Origin: Leifsonia sp. 71-9
GTDB lineage: Bacteria > Actinomycetota > Actinomycetes > Actinomycetales > Microbacteriaceae
NCBI RefSeq assembly: GCF_001898805.1
Contig: NZ_MKVJ01000021.1
Span: 645,669 to 709,124, forward strand
DNA: 63,456 nt
Reading direction: 5' to 3'
Shown: positions 17,321-27,191 of the stretch, piece after piece
Position numbering within the stretch: the stretch's first letter is position 1
Layout: every line of letters starts with the position of its first letter
Notes under the pieces: model-generated
Told to the model about the DNA's origin: nothing
Database searches by the model: none
The model's input: only the letters and a program-made list of their open reading frames with translations
Program-made: the position numbers and the translations under genes

Positions 17321-18013
17321 ATGGTGCGGTCTCGCGAGACGTCCGCGGCGCCGCGCGCGCGCCTGACCAGGGAGCGCATCGTGGAGGCCGGGATGGCGAT
17401 CGCGCAGGGTGCCGATGCCTCTGCGATCTCGGTGCGGAGCATCGGCGCGGCCCTCGGCGCCGATCCCACCGCGGCGTACCGCCATTTCCCGAACAAGCAC
17501 GCGCTCATGCAGGCGCTGCTCGACGAGGTGCTCGCGCAGGTGCTCGCCCGCGTCGAGGTCGCCGGCGACTGGCGCTCGCGGCTGCGCTCGCTGGCCGTCG
17601 CCACCCTCGACGTCTTCACGCAGTATCCCGCGATCGCCGTCGAGGCGACCGTCCTGACGACCAACGGGCCGGCGGAGACGCGGACGATCGAGCTCATCCT
17701 CGCGGCCTTCGCGGAGGCGGGGCTCGACAGCGGGATGATGGTGCGGCACTACGCGCTGCTCTCGTCGTTCGTGCTCTCCGGGGCCGCGGGGATCGCGCAC
17801 GCGCGCGCCGGCACTGGCGGCTCGGCCGGCGGCGGCTCGGCCGGCGATGGCGAAGGCGACCTCTGGCTGGAGGGTCCGCTGCGCGTCGACCCGACCGAGC
17901 ATCCCCATGTCGCCGCCAACGCGACCGAGCTCGTCGCGCTGCGGGACAGGGAGATCTTCCTGTTCGGCGTCGAGTCCATCCTGGAGTCCGCCGAACGGCA
18001 CGCCGCGGGCTGA
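17321..18013 (+). CDS. TetR-family regulator
   Basis: 230 aa. The N-terminal DNA-binding domain runs from ARLTRERIVEAGMAIA through ISVRSIGAALGADPTAAYRHFPNKHALMQALL (residues about 16-65). The C-terminal ligand domain is of the TetR_C type and contains a Gly/Ala/Ser-rich insert (GTGGSAGGGSAGDGEG, about 165-180), probably a flexible loop. ATG 17321 is preceded by GGAGAAGGACG. It should control the divergent amidohydrolase and itself through the palindrome at 17236-17252. Confidence 0.88.
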   Translation: MVRSRETSAAPRARLTRERIVEAGMAIAQGADASAISVRSIGAALGADPTAAYRHFPNKHALMQALLDEVLAQVLARVEVAGDWRSRLRSLAVATLDVFTQYPAIAVEATVLTTNGPAETRTIELILAAFAEAGLDSGMMVRHYALLSSFVLSGAAGIAHARAGTGGSAGGGSAGDGEGDLWLEGPLRVDPTEHPHVAANATELVALRDREIFLFGVESILESAERHAAG

Positions 18014-18046
18014 AGGCGGCAGCCCGGCGCGCGTACCGTGTGCCGC

Positions 18047-18487
18047 GTGCAGACCTTCCTCCCGTATCCGTCCTTCGCCGAGAGCGTGCGCGTCCTCGAC
18101 CGCGCCCGGATGGGCAAGCAGCGCGTGGAGGCGCTGCAGGTGCTGCGGGCGATCACCGTGCCCGGGTACGGATGGCGCCACCACCCGGTCGCACTGATGT
18201 GGCGGGGATACCTCCCGGCGCTGACGAAATACGCGCTCGAGTCGGCGGACGCCTGGATCGAGCAGGGGCATGCGGACACGGTGCGCCCGCAGGTGCTCGC
18301 GTTCGCCCCGGAGGTCGCCGACCTCGCCCAGGACGATCTCGAGCTGCCGCCGTGGATCGGCGACGCCGGCTTCCACCGCAGCCACCAGTCGAACCTCGTG
18401 CGGAAGGACCCGGAGTTCTACCGGCCGTTCTTCCCGGACGTGCCGGACGACCTCCCCTACCTCTGGCCGGGCGCGACGCGGGACTGA
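18047..18487 (+). CDS. MSMEG_6728-like / pyrimidine-dimer glycosylase-related protein
   Basis: 146 aa. It starts with the highly typical VQTFLPYPSFAESVRVLDRARMGKQRVEALQVL and continues with HHPVALMWRGYLPALTKYAL and PPWIGDAGFHRSHQSNLVRKDPEFYRPFF, all hallmarks of the MSMEG_6728 family, distantly related to phage T4 endonuclease V. Function is unproven; a nucleic-acid role is inferred from the family name only. GTG 18047 lies seven bases after TACCGT, so the message may be leaderless. Confidence 0.82.
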   Translation: MQTFLPYPSFAESVRVLDRARMGKQRVEALQVLRAITVPGYGWRHHPVALMWRGYLPALTKYALESADAWIEQGHADTVRPQVLAFAPEVADLAQDDLELPPWIGDAGFHRSHQSNLVRKDPEFYRPFFPDVPDDLPYLWPGATRD

Positions 18488-18507
18488 ATGCCCGCGCCGC
18501 GTCGCTC

Positions 18508-20016
18508 TCAGACCAGCGCGCGCACCGAGGCGTAGCCGTCGGGCAACAGCTCGGGGGAGGCCGGGTCGCGGCCGAACACGCGCGTCGCGCCCTCGGCCTC
18601 CGACCAGGGCCGCCATCCCGGTGCACCCTCCCGGACGAACGCGACCGCCGCCGCGTGCAGGGCGGTCGCGAGCGACTGCGGCGGGTTGTCGCCGGCGATG
18701 AAGTCGACCTTCTCCGCGTCGAGGCAGTCGAACCAGAACGGGACGTCGAGGCAGTGGGCCGCCCAGCCGAGCTTCGGCGACACCCACGAGAAGCGGTAGA
18801 CCCAGGTCGGGTGCGCCGCGCGGGCATCGGCGATGCGGACGACCGGCGCCCGGAACACGCTGTCGGTCACGAACCTGCCGAGCACGGCCGCGGTGCCCTT
18901 GCGGCGCTGCGGCGCATTGGCGGCGAGATAGGCCTTGCGGCGCGCCTTGTCGCCGAGCAGCTTGCCGAGCGCGATCCCGGCCGGGATGAAGCGGAGCTTG
19001 TTCTTCGCGGAGTCGGTCGCCATCGTGAACTCGTCGTCGTTCGCCCCGAGCACCAGCGGCTTGTCGCTGCCGACGCCGCTGCGGAGGGAGTCGAGGGTCG
19101 ACTGCACGAGCAGGTCGCCGTCGATCATCGGCCCCCAGGGGAGGCCCTCCGTGAGCATCGCGGTGACGCCGGCCATGGGATCCAGGTCGTCGGGGTTGGT
19201 CGCCTTGTCCTGGAGCTCGAGGATGCGCGTCTCGGGCACCGTGGCGAAGCCGTCCCGGTTCGCCTCGACACCGGCGAGGCGCGCGAGGTTCTGCGCGATC
19301 CCCTTCGCCCGAGCCTCCGCGACGTCGCCGACGGCGCCCGAGAGGCTCCACACGGCGCGGAAGAGATGCTGCGCGGCGGGCATCCCGAGCAGCGTCAGCA
19401 CCGCGCCGCCGCCGGCGGACTGCCCGGCGATCGTGACCTGCCCGGGGTCGCCGCCGAACGCCGCGATGTTGCGCTGCACCCAGTCGAGGGCGAGCAGCCA
19501 GTCGCGCACACCGCGATTGCTGGGGGCGCCCTCGATGTAGCCGAAGCCGTCGAAGCCGAGCCGGTAGGAGAGGGAGACGGTGACGACGCCGTCGCGGTTG
19601 AACGCCCGGCCGTCGTACCAGGGGCTCGCGGGCGAGCCGGCCGTGTAGCCGCCGCCGTGGATGTAGACGAGCACGGGCAGCGACGCCCCGGGCTCCCCGG
19701 GTGCGGGCGTGTACACGTTGACGTTGAGCGTCGAGTCGCCGGGGATGGAAGGCTCGGGGATCAGCGTGATCTCGGCGAGCTGCTTGCGCTGCGGCGTCGC
19801 GCCGAGTCGCGTCGCATCCCGCACCCCCTCCCACGGGGCGACCGGGACAGGTGCCTCGAACCGCAGCGGGCCGACCGGAGGCTCGGCGAACGGGATGCCG
19901 AGGAACGCGGCGGACGACTCGCGCCACACGCCCCGGACATCGCCGGCGTCGATCCGGACGACCGGACCTGTCGCTGCGGGATCGGTCGCGTCGACGTCGA
20001 TGGCGGGATCGCTCAT
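18508..20016 (-). CDS. Type B carboxylesterase
   Basis: 502-aa alpha/beta hydrolase of the carboxylesterase/cholinesterase group. AFLGIPFAEPPVGPLRF is the N-terminal signature (about residues 37-53), VYIHGGGYTAGSP forms the oxyanion hole near 117, and the nucleophile is in TIAGQSAGGGAV near 200. The acidic residue and His should lie in NDDEF-like and later segments. There is no signal peptide. Its ATG overlaps the stop of the tetR-type gene upstream (ATGA), so the two form an operon and the regulator probably controls esterase production. Confidence 0.9.
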   Translation of the reverse strand: MSDPAIDVDATDPAATGPVVRIDAGDVRGVWRESSAAFLGIPFAEPPVGPLRFEAPVPVAPWEGVRDATRLGATPQRKQLAEITLIPEPSIPGDSTLNVNVYTPAPGEPGASLPVLVYIHGGGYTAGSPASPWYDGRAFNRDGVVTVSLSYRLGFDGFGYIEGAPSNRGVRDWLLALDWVQRNIAAFGGDPGQVTIAGQSAGGGAVLTLLGMPAAQHLFRAVWSLSGAVGDVAEARAKGIAQNLARLAGVEANRDGFATVPETRILELQDKATNPDDLDPMAGVTAMLTEGLPWGPMIDGDLLVQSTLDSLRSGVGSDKPLVLGANDDEFTMATDSAKNKLRFIPAGIALGKLLGDKARRKAYLAANAPQRRKGTAAVLGRFVTDSVFRAPVVRIADARAAHPTWVYRFSWVSPKLGWAAHCLDVPFWFDCLDAEKVDFIAGDNPPQSLATALHAAAVAFVREGAPGWRPWSEAEGATRVFGRDPASPELLPDGYASVRALV

Positions 20017-20612
20017 GGGAGGGTGCTCCGTTCGAGGGTGAGGACGCCGAGGGCCACGAGCAGTCGCTCGAGCTCCGCCGCCATGTCGATGGTGGGATCC
20101 TGCAGCCACATCGTCTGCAGGCCGTCCGCGGCGGCGTTCAGGATGGTGCCGAACGCAGCCGTGTCGAAGTCGGCGGGGTAGCGCCCCGCGCGTCTGCCGT
20201 CCTCGACCATCCCGTCGAACAGGGCACGCATCGCCGCGCGACGGGCGAGGAAGAACCGGTGGGCGGGATGGGCGTGGTCGCTCGCCTCGGCGGCGAGGCG
20301 CGTGTACAGCTCGACGAGCCCGGGGACCTCGGCGTTGTGGCGCATCACCCGCAGGAAGACGCGGAACGGATCGCCGCTCTCGGAGCGGTACGTCTCCAGA
20401 TCGAGGTCGTCGCGCTTGCGCAGGATCTCGGTGAAGAGCTCGTCCTTGCTGTCGAAGTAGTGCAGCAGCCCCGCCTGGCTCAACCCCGCGGCGTCGGCGA
20501 GCGCCTTCACGGACGCGCCGCCATAGCCCTCCCGGGCGATCACGTCGAGCGCCGTCGAGAGGATCTCCTCGCGCTTGGCGACGCCTTTCGCGTACGAACC
20601 CCGTTGTGCCAT
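20013..20612 (-). CDS. TetR-family regulator of the carboxylesterase operon
   Basis: 199 aa. The DNA-binding domain KGVAKREEILSTALDVIAREGYGGASV and LADAAGLSQAGLLHYFDSKDELFTEIL lies at residues about 8-58. The C-terminal part is a generic TetR ligand domain, rich in hydrophobic residues. Start ATG 20612 gives the common MAQRGSYAKG N-terminus; the longer frame to 20648 is promoter sequence. No ribosome site is present and a TATGGT -10 lies six bases upstream, so the transcript is probably leaderless. Stop and start overlap with the esterase gene. Confidence 0.87.
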   Translation of the reverse strand: MAQRGSYAKGVAKREEILSTALDVIAREGYGGASVKALADAAGLSQAGLLHYFDSKDELFTEILRKRDDLDLETYRSESGDPFRVFLRVMRHNAEVPGLVELYTRLAAEASDHAHPAHRFFLARRAAMRALFDGMVEDGRRAGRYPADFDTAAFGTILNAAADGLQTMWLQDPTIDMAAELERLLVALGVLTLERSTLP

Positions 20613-20618
20613 GGGTCG

Positions 20619-20648
20619 ACCATAAACCGAATGGCACTTGCTTTTCAA
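20619..20648 (-). promoter_or_regulatory. Promoter of the tetR-carboxylesterase operon
   Basis: On the minus strand TTGAAA (20648-20643) is followed after 18 bases by TATGGT (20624-20619), which ends six bases before the ATG at 20612. Transcription would begin at or next to the start codon. Confidence 0.55.
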
Positions 20649-21716
20649 TCAGGCGGGAGCAGTTCCCACCGACTCCCGGCTGAGCAGCCGGGTCTCGAAG
20701 ACCAGGGCGGCGTCGGCGACGCGTTCGTCGCGCACGCGCTGCAGGGCGCGCCGGGCCGCTGCGGCGCCGAGCTCGTAGATCGGCTGCTCCACCACCGTCA
20801 GCGGCGGGGTGGTGATGGCCGTCCACGCGGGATTGTCGAACGCGATCAGCGAGACGTCGTCCGGGATGCGGAACCCGTCGCTGCGGAGGGTGCTGAAGAC
20901 GGACATGGCGATCAGACTGTCCGAGGCGATGATGGCGGTGACGGGAGGATCCTCCCGGAGGAGCTCGCGGGTCACCGCCTCCACGCCGCGCCGCCGGGCA
21001 TCCAGTCGGATGTAGCGCTCGGGGGTGTCGATCCCCGCCGCGTCGAGCGTCTCCAGGAAGCCGGTGACGCGGTCGGCCACGGAGGACATGGTGATCTGGT
21101 GGCCGCGGTCGTAGGTCGGCTGCGGGTACTCGTGGGTCGAGACGAACGCGATCCGGCGATGGCCGTGGCGGAGCAGCTCCTCGGTCGCCGCCCGCGCCGC
21201 CGAACGGTTGTCGACGGTCACGGAGTCGTAGCCCTCCCCGTTCGCCCGGCGGTCCAGCAGCACCAGCGGACGCCCGGCGCGGGAGGCGTTGCCCAGGTGC
21301 TCGACGTGAGCGGAGGAGGCCGGGGCGACGATGACCGCGTCGACCTGGTTGTCGAGGAGGACGTCCAGGGCGGCCTCCTCGGCCTCCACGGTCTCGTCGG
21401 AGTTGATGAGGATGACGGAGTAGCCGGCCTCGCTGGCCACGTCGGAGATGCCGCGCATCGCCAGGGCGAAGAACGGGTTCTCGATGTCGCCCACGACGAC
21501 CCCGATGGTGTTCGAGCGGCCGGTGTTCATCGACTTCGCGAGCGCGTTCGGGCGGTAGTCGAGCTCCTCGGCGGCTGCCAGCACGCGATCCCGGACCGCC
21601 TGGCTGACCTGACCGTACTCACCGAGCGCTCTGGCCGCGGTGGCCTTCGACACCTTCGCGACCCGGGCGATGTCCGCCACTGTCGCCGCATGTCTCGCCT
21701 GGTGCTGGGGGCTCAT
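20649..21716 (-). CDS. LacI-family repressor of the ABC/oxidase locus
   Basis: 355 aa. HTH ATVADIARVAKVSKATAARALG (about residues 10-31) is followed by the hinge YRPNALAKSMNTGRSNTIGVVV and a sugar-binding-protein-like core (DIENPFFALAMRGI, AFDNPAWTAITTPPLTVVEQP). ATG 21716 is preceded by GGAAGGCGG. It is divergent from the ABC importer at 21926. The two 16-base ACCGGT-centred palindromes in the gap are typical LacI operators. The inducer is probably the imported compound or its breakdown product. Confidence 0.9.
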   Translation of the reverse strand: MSPQHQARHAATVADIARVAKVSKATAARALGEYGQVSQAVRDRVLAAAEELDYRPNALAKSMNTGRSNTIGVVVGDIENPFFALAMRGISDVASEAGYSVILINSDETVEAEEAALDVLLDNQVDAVIVAPASSAHVEHLGNASRAGRPLVLLDRRANGEGYDSVTVDNRSAARAATEELLRHGHRRIAFVSTHEYPQPTYDRGHQITMSSVADRVTGFLETLDAAGIDTPERYIRLDARRRGVEAVTRELLREDPPVTAIIASDSLIAMSVFSTLRSDGFRIPDDVSLIAFDNPAWTAITTPPLTVVEQPIYELGAAAARRALQRVRDERVADAALVFETRLLSRESVGTAPA

Positions 21717-21766
21717 CGACGCCGCCTTCCGTTTCCATCTCGCCGCGTATCGCAAACATCATCGTA

Positions 21767-21796
21767 TTGACGAACCCGCGAAGTGTCGGGTACAGT
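21767..21796 (+). promoter_or_regulatory. Promoter of the ABC importer operon
   Basis: TTGACG (21767-21772), an 18-base spacer and TACAGT (21791-21796) are placed so that transcription would start about ten bases before the first LacI operator. A repressor bound there would block transcription directly. Confidence 0.55.
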
Positions 21797-21809
21797 CCCA
21801 GAAAACCAA

Positions 21810-21850
21810 CTGAGACCGGTCTCAGCGTAAGTGACTGAGACCGGTCTCTG
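21810..21850. promoter_or_regulatory. Pair of LacI-type operators
   Basis: CTGAGACCGGTCTCAG at 21810-21825 is a perfect palindrome; CTGAGACCGGTCTCTG at 21835-21850 differs by one base. The centres are 25 bases apart. Both have the central CG step and length expected for LacI-family repressors and lie between the divergent repressor and transporter genes. Confidence 0.8.
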
Positions 21851-21925
21851 CAACTCACACAGATCGATGAGGATCGCTCCTTTCGCGTCCCCGCCGAACC
21901 GCCCAACGCACGATTGGACCCCGCA

Positions 21926-22792
21926 GTGAAACGACGCACTCTCCTCCGGCCCGCCGGACTCCTGGCGGCCGCCGCCTCCGCCGCCCTCGTCCTCGCCGCC
22001 TGCAGTTCGGGCGGGGCCTCCGGCTCCGCCACGAAGGACAACCCGTACGGGCTGATCGAGGCCGGCACCGTCCGCGTCGCCAGCCTCGGCGACGCCAAGC
22101 CGTACACATTCACCGACGCGAACGGCAACTTCACCGGCTTCGACGTGGAGCTGTTCACCGACGTCGCCAAGCGCGCCCACCTCGGCAAGGCGGTCTTCAC
22201 GGGCCAGGACTTCTCCGGCCTCCTGTCCGCCGTCGCCAACCACCAGTTCGACGTCGGCGTCGCCGCCATCGGCATCACCGACGAGCGCAAGAAGACGGTC
22301 GACTTCTCCGACGGATACCTCGCCGGCTACCTCAGCGTCCTCACCACGAGGAGCTCGGGCATCGACTCCTCCGCCGACCTCGCGGGCAAGCGCCTCGGCG
22401 TCGTGCAGGGCACGCTGCAGGAGACCTACGCGGTCAAGCACTTCCCGAAGGCGAGCCTGGTGCGCTTCCCGGACAACAACGCGGCCGTGTCGGCGCTCAA
22501 CAGCGGCTCGATCGACGCGCACTTCCTCGACTACGAGGCGCTGAAGAGCTACATCGCGCAGTACCCGGACCTGAAGGACGCGGAGGACATCCCGTCGTTC
22601 GACGCTCCCGCCGGCTTCGCCATCGCCAAGGGCAACCCGGCGCTGAAGAAGGCGCTCGACACCGCCCTGCACGCGGCGATGGAGGACGGCACCTGGAAGA
22701 CGCTCTACCAGAAGTGGTTCCCGGGCTCGCCGATGCCCGAGCAGTACCTGCCGAAGGCCGAGCAGACCTCGACCCCCACCCCCAGCAAGTAG
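21926..22792 (+). CDS. ABC transporter substrate-binding lipoprotein (polar amino acid type)
   Basis: 288 aa. A lipoprotein signal ends in LVLAACSS (lipobox LAAC, Cys near residue 26). The mature part is an SBP_bac_3 domain: [41 protein letters not shown]-like [38 protein letters not shown] and [12 protein letters not shown]. This family binds amino acids, opines and related small zwitterions. It stands first in a five-gene operon with its permease, ATPase, a dehydrogenase and a FAD oxidase. I prefer GTG 21926 (VKRRTLL), which gives a short basic n-region; TTG 21914 is an alternative. Confidence 0.88.
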   Translation: MKRRTLLRPAGLLAAAASAALVLAACSSGGASGSATKDNPYGLIEAGTVRVASLGDAKPYTFTDANGNFTGFDVELFTDVAKRAHLGKAVFTGQDFSGLLSAVANHQFDVGVAAIGITDERKKTVDFSDGYLAGYLSVLTTRSSGIDSSADLAGKRLGVVQGTLQETYAVKHFPKASLVRFPDNNAAVSALNSGSIDAHFLDYEALKSYIAQYPDLKDAEDIPSFDAPAGFAIAKGNPALKKALDTALHAAMEDGTWKTLYQKWFPGSPMPEQYLPKAEQTSTPTPSK

Positions 22793-22811
22793 GCCGACAG
22801 GGAGAATCCCC

Positions 22812-23596
22812 ATGGACTGGCTCAACACCATCTCGCACACCTTCTTCGACATCCCGTCGATGCTGCAGGTCTTCCCGCAGCTGCTGACAGTCGGACTGGT
22901 GAACACGCTGATCATCTCCGCCGCGGCGACCGTCCTGGGCGTCGTGCTCGGCATGGTCCTCGCGGTCATGGGGATCTCCACGTCGCGCTGGCTGCGCATC
23001 CCGGCGCGCATCTACACCGACGTGTTCCGCGGGCTGCCCGCGATCCTCACCATCCTGCTGATCGGGCAGGGATTCGCGCGGTTCTCGCAGTCGGTCTTCG
23101 GGCCGTCGCCCTACCCGCTGGGCATCCTGGCGCTGTCGCTGATCGCCGCCGCCTACATCGGCGAGATCTTCCGCGCCGGCATCCAGAGCGTCGAGCGCGG
23201 CCAGCTGGAGGCCTGCCGGGCGCTCGGCCTGAGCTACGGGAAGGCGATGCGGCTGGTGGTGGTGCCCCAGGGTATCCGCCGCGTGCTGCCCGCCCTCGTC
23301 AACCAGTTCATCGCCATCGTCAAGGACTCGAGCCTCGTCTACTTCCTCGGCCTGCTGGTCGGGGAGCGGGAGCTGTTCCGCGTCGGGCAGGACGCCGCCG
23401 TGCTGACGGGCAACCTCTCCCCGCTGGTGCTGGCCGGTCTCTTCTACCTGGTCATCACGGTTCCGCTGACCCATGTCGTGAACCACTTCGACAACCGGTT
23501 CCGCACCGGGCGCCGCCGGCCGGCCCCGCCCAAGAGCGGACTGGATGAGCTGGACGAGGTGCAGACCCCTGCGCCGATCACCCTCGGGAGCAACAC

Positions 23597-23600
<4 letters not shown>
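22812..23600 (+). CDS. ABC transporter permease (HisM/GlnP type)
   Basis: 262 aa with five or six membrane helices. The N-terminal helix contains LVNTLIISAAATVLGVVLGM. The conserved EAA loop is EACRALGLSYGKAMRLVVVPQGIRRVLPALVNQF (split here by its own length; residues about 135-168), the site that contacts the ATPase. Only one permease is present, so it should act as a homodimer. The C-terminal 35 residues are hydrophilic. AGGGAGAAT precedes the start. Its stop overlaps the ATPase start. Confidence 0.9.
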
Positions 23601-24363
<763 letters not shown>

Positions 24364-24367
<4 letters not shown>

Positions 24368-25383
24368 GCGGCGGGGACGCCCTCCGCGTCGGACTGATCG
24401 GCTACGGCGTCGCCGGGCGCGTGTTCCACGCCCCGTTCCTCGCGGCGGACCCCGCCTTCGAACTCGCCGCCGTGGTGACATCGCAGGTCGACAGGCTCGC
24501 CGCCGACCACCCGGGCGCGATCGCGGTCCCCGACGTGGAGGCGCTGCTCGCGCATCCCGGACTCGACCTCGTGGTCGTGGCCTCGCCGACACCGCTCCAC
24601 GTCGCCCACGCGACCGCGGCGATCGACGCCGGGATCGCGACGGTGGTCGACAAGCCGTTCAGCCCCGACGCCGCGTCCGGCCGGGCGCTCATCGAGCGGG
24701 CCGACGCCGCCGGCGTGCCGTTCACGGTCTTCCAGAACCGCCGCTGGGACGGCGACTTCCGCACGCTGCGCCGCCTGGTTTCGGACGGGGCGCTCGGCGA
24801 CGTCCGGCGCTTCGAGTCGCGGTTCGAGTGGTGGATGCCCTCCGCCGGCGACTCCTGGAAGGCGACCACCACGGCCGGGGACGGCGGCGGCGTGCTGCTC
24901 GATCTCGGAGCACACCTCGTCGACCAGGCCCTGCTGCTGTTCGGTCCGGCGACGGTGGCGCACGCCGAGGTCCGGAACCGTCGCGGGGGAGCAGCCGATG
25001 ACGACGTCTTCGTCGTGCTCGACCACGACTCCGGGACCACGAGCCACCTGTGGATGAGCGCGGTGGCTCCGCTCTCGGGCCCGCGTTTCCGCGCCCTGGG
25101 ATCCCGCGGCGGATTCCTCTCGTGGGGGCTGGACCCGCAGGAGGACCAGCTCGGAGCCGGGATGCGTCCCGGCGACCCGCGACTCGGCGTCGCCGGCACG
25201 ACCGCCCGCCTCGGCACGGACGCCCACCACGACAGCGTGCCGCTCGAACCGGGCGACTACGCCGACTTCTACCGCCGGCTCGCGGCCTCCCTGCGCGGCG
25301 GTGCGCCGCTCCCCGTCGACCCGCGGGACAGCCTCGCGGCCCTCGAAGTGATCGACACCATCCAGACCTGGAACCGAAAGTGA
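24364..25383 (+). CDS. Gfo/Idh/MocA-family oxidoreductase
   Basis: 339 aa. RVGLIGYGVAGRVFHAPFL (residues 8-26) is the Rossmann NAD(P) motif, VVDKPFSPDA near 102 holds the conserved EKP-like Lys (here DKP), and GGGVLLDLGAHLVDQALLLFG near 178 contains the Asp and His usual in this family. Members act on sugars, inositols, rhizopines and opine-derived sugars. Its GTG overlaps the ATPase stop (GTGA), so it belongs to the importer operon. I infer a step on the imported compound or a sugar released from it. The close match of architecture is YdgJ/IolX-like; substrate unknown. Confidence 0.88.
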
Positions 25384-25388
25384 GCATC

Positions 25389-26567
25389 ATGAGCACCCCT
25401 TCCCTCCGTCCCCGCGTCGTCGTCATCGGCGGCGGCATCCTCGGAGCGTCCACCTACGCCCACCTGGCCAGGGGCGGCGCCGACGTGACGCTCGTCACCG
25501 CGGGCTCGCTCGCCGACGGCGCGTCCGGCCGCTCGATCGCGTGGCTGAACTCCTCCGGCGACCGCACCCCCGAGTACCACTACCTGCGGCTGATCGCGCT
25601 CGACCGCTACCGCACGTGGCGCGAGCAGCACCCCGACAGCCAGGGCTACCTCCGCTTCGACGGAGCTCTCAAGTGGGCCGGGGAGGGCGAAAGCTTCCGC
25701 GACACCTTCGCCTTCGAGCGGGCCAACGGCTACGACTCGATCTGGGTCGAGCGGGATGAGGTCGCCCGGTTCGCGCCGGATGTCGACCCCGCGTCCGTCG
25801 CCGGGGAGGGCGCCATCTTCAACGCGGGAGAGGGCTGGGTGAGCCTGCCGGACCTCATCGCCGCGCTCATCGCGGAGGCCGTGGCGGACGGTGCGACGGT
25901 CGTCGAGCACGCCGGGCAGGCGCGGGTCGACGTCGTTGACGGAGCCGCAGCCGGAGTGATCCTGGCGGACGGCACCCGGCTCGCCGCCGATCAGGTCGTG
26001 CTGGCAACGGGTCCCGCCGTCCCGGCGCAGCTCGCCGCCCTCGGCGTGACCGTCCCGGATGCCACGCCGACGGCCTTCGTGGTGTTCACCGAGCCCGTGG
26101 ACGCCGCGGTGACCACCGTGCTCAACACGCCGCGCGTCGCCGTGCGCCCGACCCCCGACGGACGCCTCGTGCTCGACGCGGACTGGGCCGAGCAGTCGAC
26201 CTCCGTGGCGGACGACGGCACGATCACCGTGCCCGAGGAGTCGGTGGCCGGGCTTCTCGAGGAGGCGTCGAAGGTCCTCGCCGGGCACCCGACCCTCACC
26301 GCTGCACGCGTCGGCGCCGGCCTGAAGCCGATCCCCGGCGACGGCGAGCCGGTGGCCGGTCCGGTGCCGTCGATCCCGGGCCTCTACGCCCTGTTCACCC
26401 ACTCGGGCGCGACCCTCGGCCTCGCGCTGGGCGAGCTCGCCGCGGAGGAGATCCTGACCGGAGCGCCATCGCCCGTCCTGGCGACGTTCCGGCTCGACCG
26501 GTTCGCCGCCGATGCACAGGACGACGCTGTCGCGACGGGGGCGTGGAAGCCGGTGCTGCAGAAGTAG
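25389..26567 (+). CDS. FAD-dependent amine/amino-acid oxidoreductase (DAO family)
   Basis: 392 aa. VVVIGGGILGASTYAHLA (residues 10-27) is the FAD-binding GxGxxG motif. DGASGRSIAWLNSSG follows near 50, and the C-terminal GLYALFTHSGATLGLALGELAAEEIL is the DAO-family flavin-contact region. Members oxidise secondary amines such as glycine, sarcosine, D-amino acids or Amadori-type fructosyl amines. As last gene of the importer operon it probably cleaves the C-N bond of the imported substrate. GTG 25380 (overlapping the previous stop) is an alternative start. Amadoriase-like use is an inference from context, not a sequence match. Confidence 0.82.
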   Translation: MSTPSLRPRVVVIGGGILGASTYAHLARGGADVTLVTAGSLADGASGRSIAWLNSSGDRTPEYHYLRLIALDRYRTWREQHPDSQGYLRFDGALKWAGEGESFRDTFAFERANGYDSIWVERDEVARFAPDVDPASVAGEGAIFNAGEGWVSLPDLIAALIAEAVADGATVVEHAGQARVDVVDGAAAGVILADGTRLAADQVVLATGPAVPAQLAALGVTVPDATPTAFVVFTEPVDAAVTTVLNTPRVAVRPTPDGRLVLDADWAEQSTSVADDGTITVPEESVAGLLEEASKVLAGHPTLTAARVGAGLKPIPGDGEPVAGPVPSIPGLYALFTHSGATLGLALGELAAEEILTGAPSPVLATFRLDRFAADAQDDAVATGAWKPVLQK

Positions 26568-26572
26568 GGCCA

Positions 26573-26586
26573 CCGGGCTGCCCCGG
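26573..26586. terminator. Small hairpin between convergent genes
   Basis: CCGGG-CTGC-CCCGG forms a five-pair stem in the 24-base gap between two convergent genes. There is no T-run. It is only a weak terminator candidate. Confidence 0.25.
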
Positions 26587-26591
26587 CGTCG

Positions 26592-27191
26592 CTATCCGAG
26601 ATCGGGGCGCGCCGGGGCGTCCGGCTTCGGGGCGCCCTGGTCGAGGACGGCCTGGATGATGGCGGCGGTCCGCGCTGTCAGCTCGTCGCCTGGGTAGAAG
26701 GACTCGTAGAGGGCCTCGACATCATCGACCGTCGTGAGGCCGATCGCGGGGATCAGCGTTTCCAGGTCCTCGAATTCGCGGCGCCCCCTCTTCTGAGCGG
26801 CATACACCTTCATCGCGAGCAGAGTCTCCGCATCCGCGACCTGCACGGTCACCCCTTCGGCGTCGTAGATGGTGACCCACCCCGCCGGCCGCCCGTAGCC
26901 TGTCGGCACGAACTGCGCGGCGGCGTCGTTCAGCCAGTCTCCGCGCCAATTGCGTTCGATCGCGATCGCGGCGGCGATACCGAGCACGACATCGGGCGGG
27001 CTGACGGGCCCGTCGATGTCCGCGGTCGCGGACCGATGTTCGTTGAGGGTGAGGGCGATCGCGGCGCCTCCGACGATCTGGATGCGAGAAGGCTGCCCGA
27101 GTCCCCTCAGCCGACCGACGAGGTCGCGCAGCCCATCGATCATCTCCGCGCGTGTGAACTCGGATCGAGCCGGGCCGGGCGAAGCCGTCAT
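26592..27191 (-). CDS. Nucleotidyltransferase-like toxin (DUF6036/AbiEii type)
   Basis: 199 aa. The polymerase-beta-like nucleotidyltransferase signature is IQIVGGAAIALTLNEHRSATADIDG (residues about 38-62: GG, then R-x-T-x-D-I-D). A later basic segment MKVYAAQKRGRREFEDLETLI matches the K...R..D/E.D pattern of AbiEii-like proteins. AbiEii toxins block growth by modifying tRNA. Its ATG overlaps the stop of the upstream HTH gene, so antitoxin comes first and toxin second. Residues for catalysis look intact. Alternatively it is a phage-defence rather than plasmid-stability module. Confidence 0.75.
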   Translation of the reverse strand: MTASPGPARSEFTRAEMIDGLRDLVGRLRGLGQPSRIQIVGGAAIALTLNEHRSATADIDGPVSPPDVVLGIAAAIAIERNWRGDWLNDAAAQFVPTGYGRPAGWVTIYDAEGVTVQVADAETLLAMKVYAAQKRGRREFEDLETLIPAIGLTTVDDVEALYESFYPGDELTARTAAIIQAVLDQGAPKPDAPARPDLG

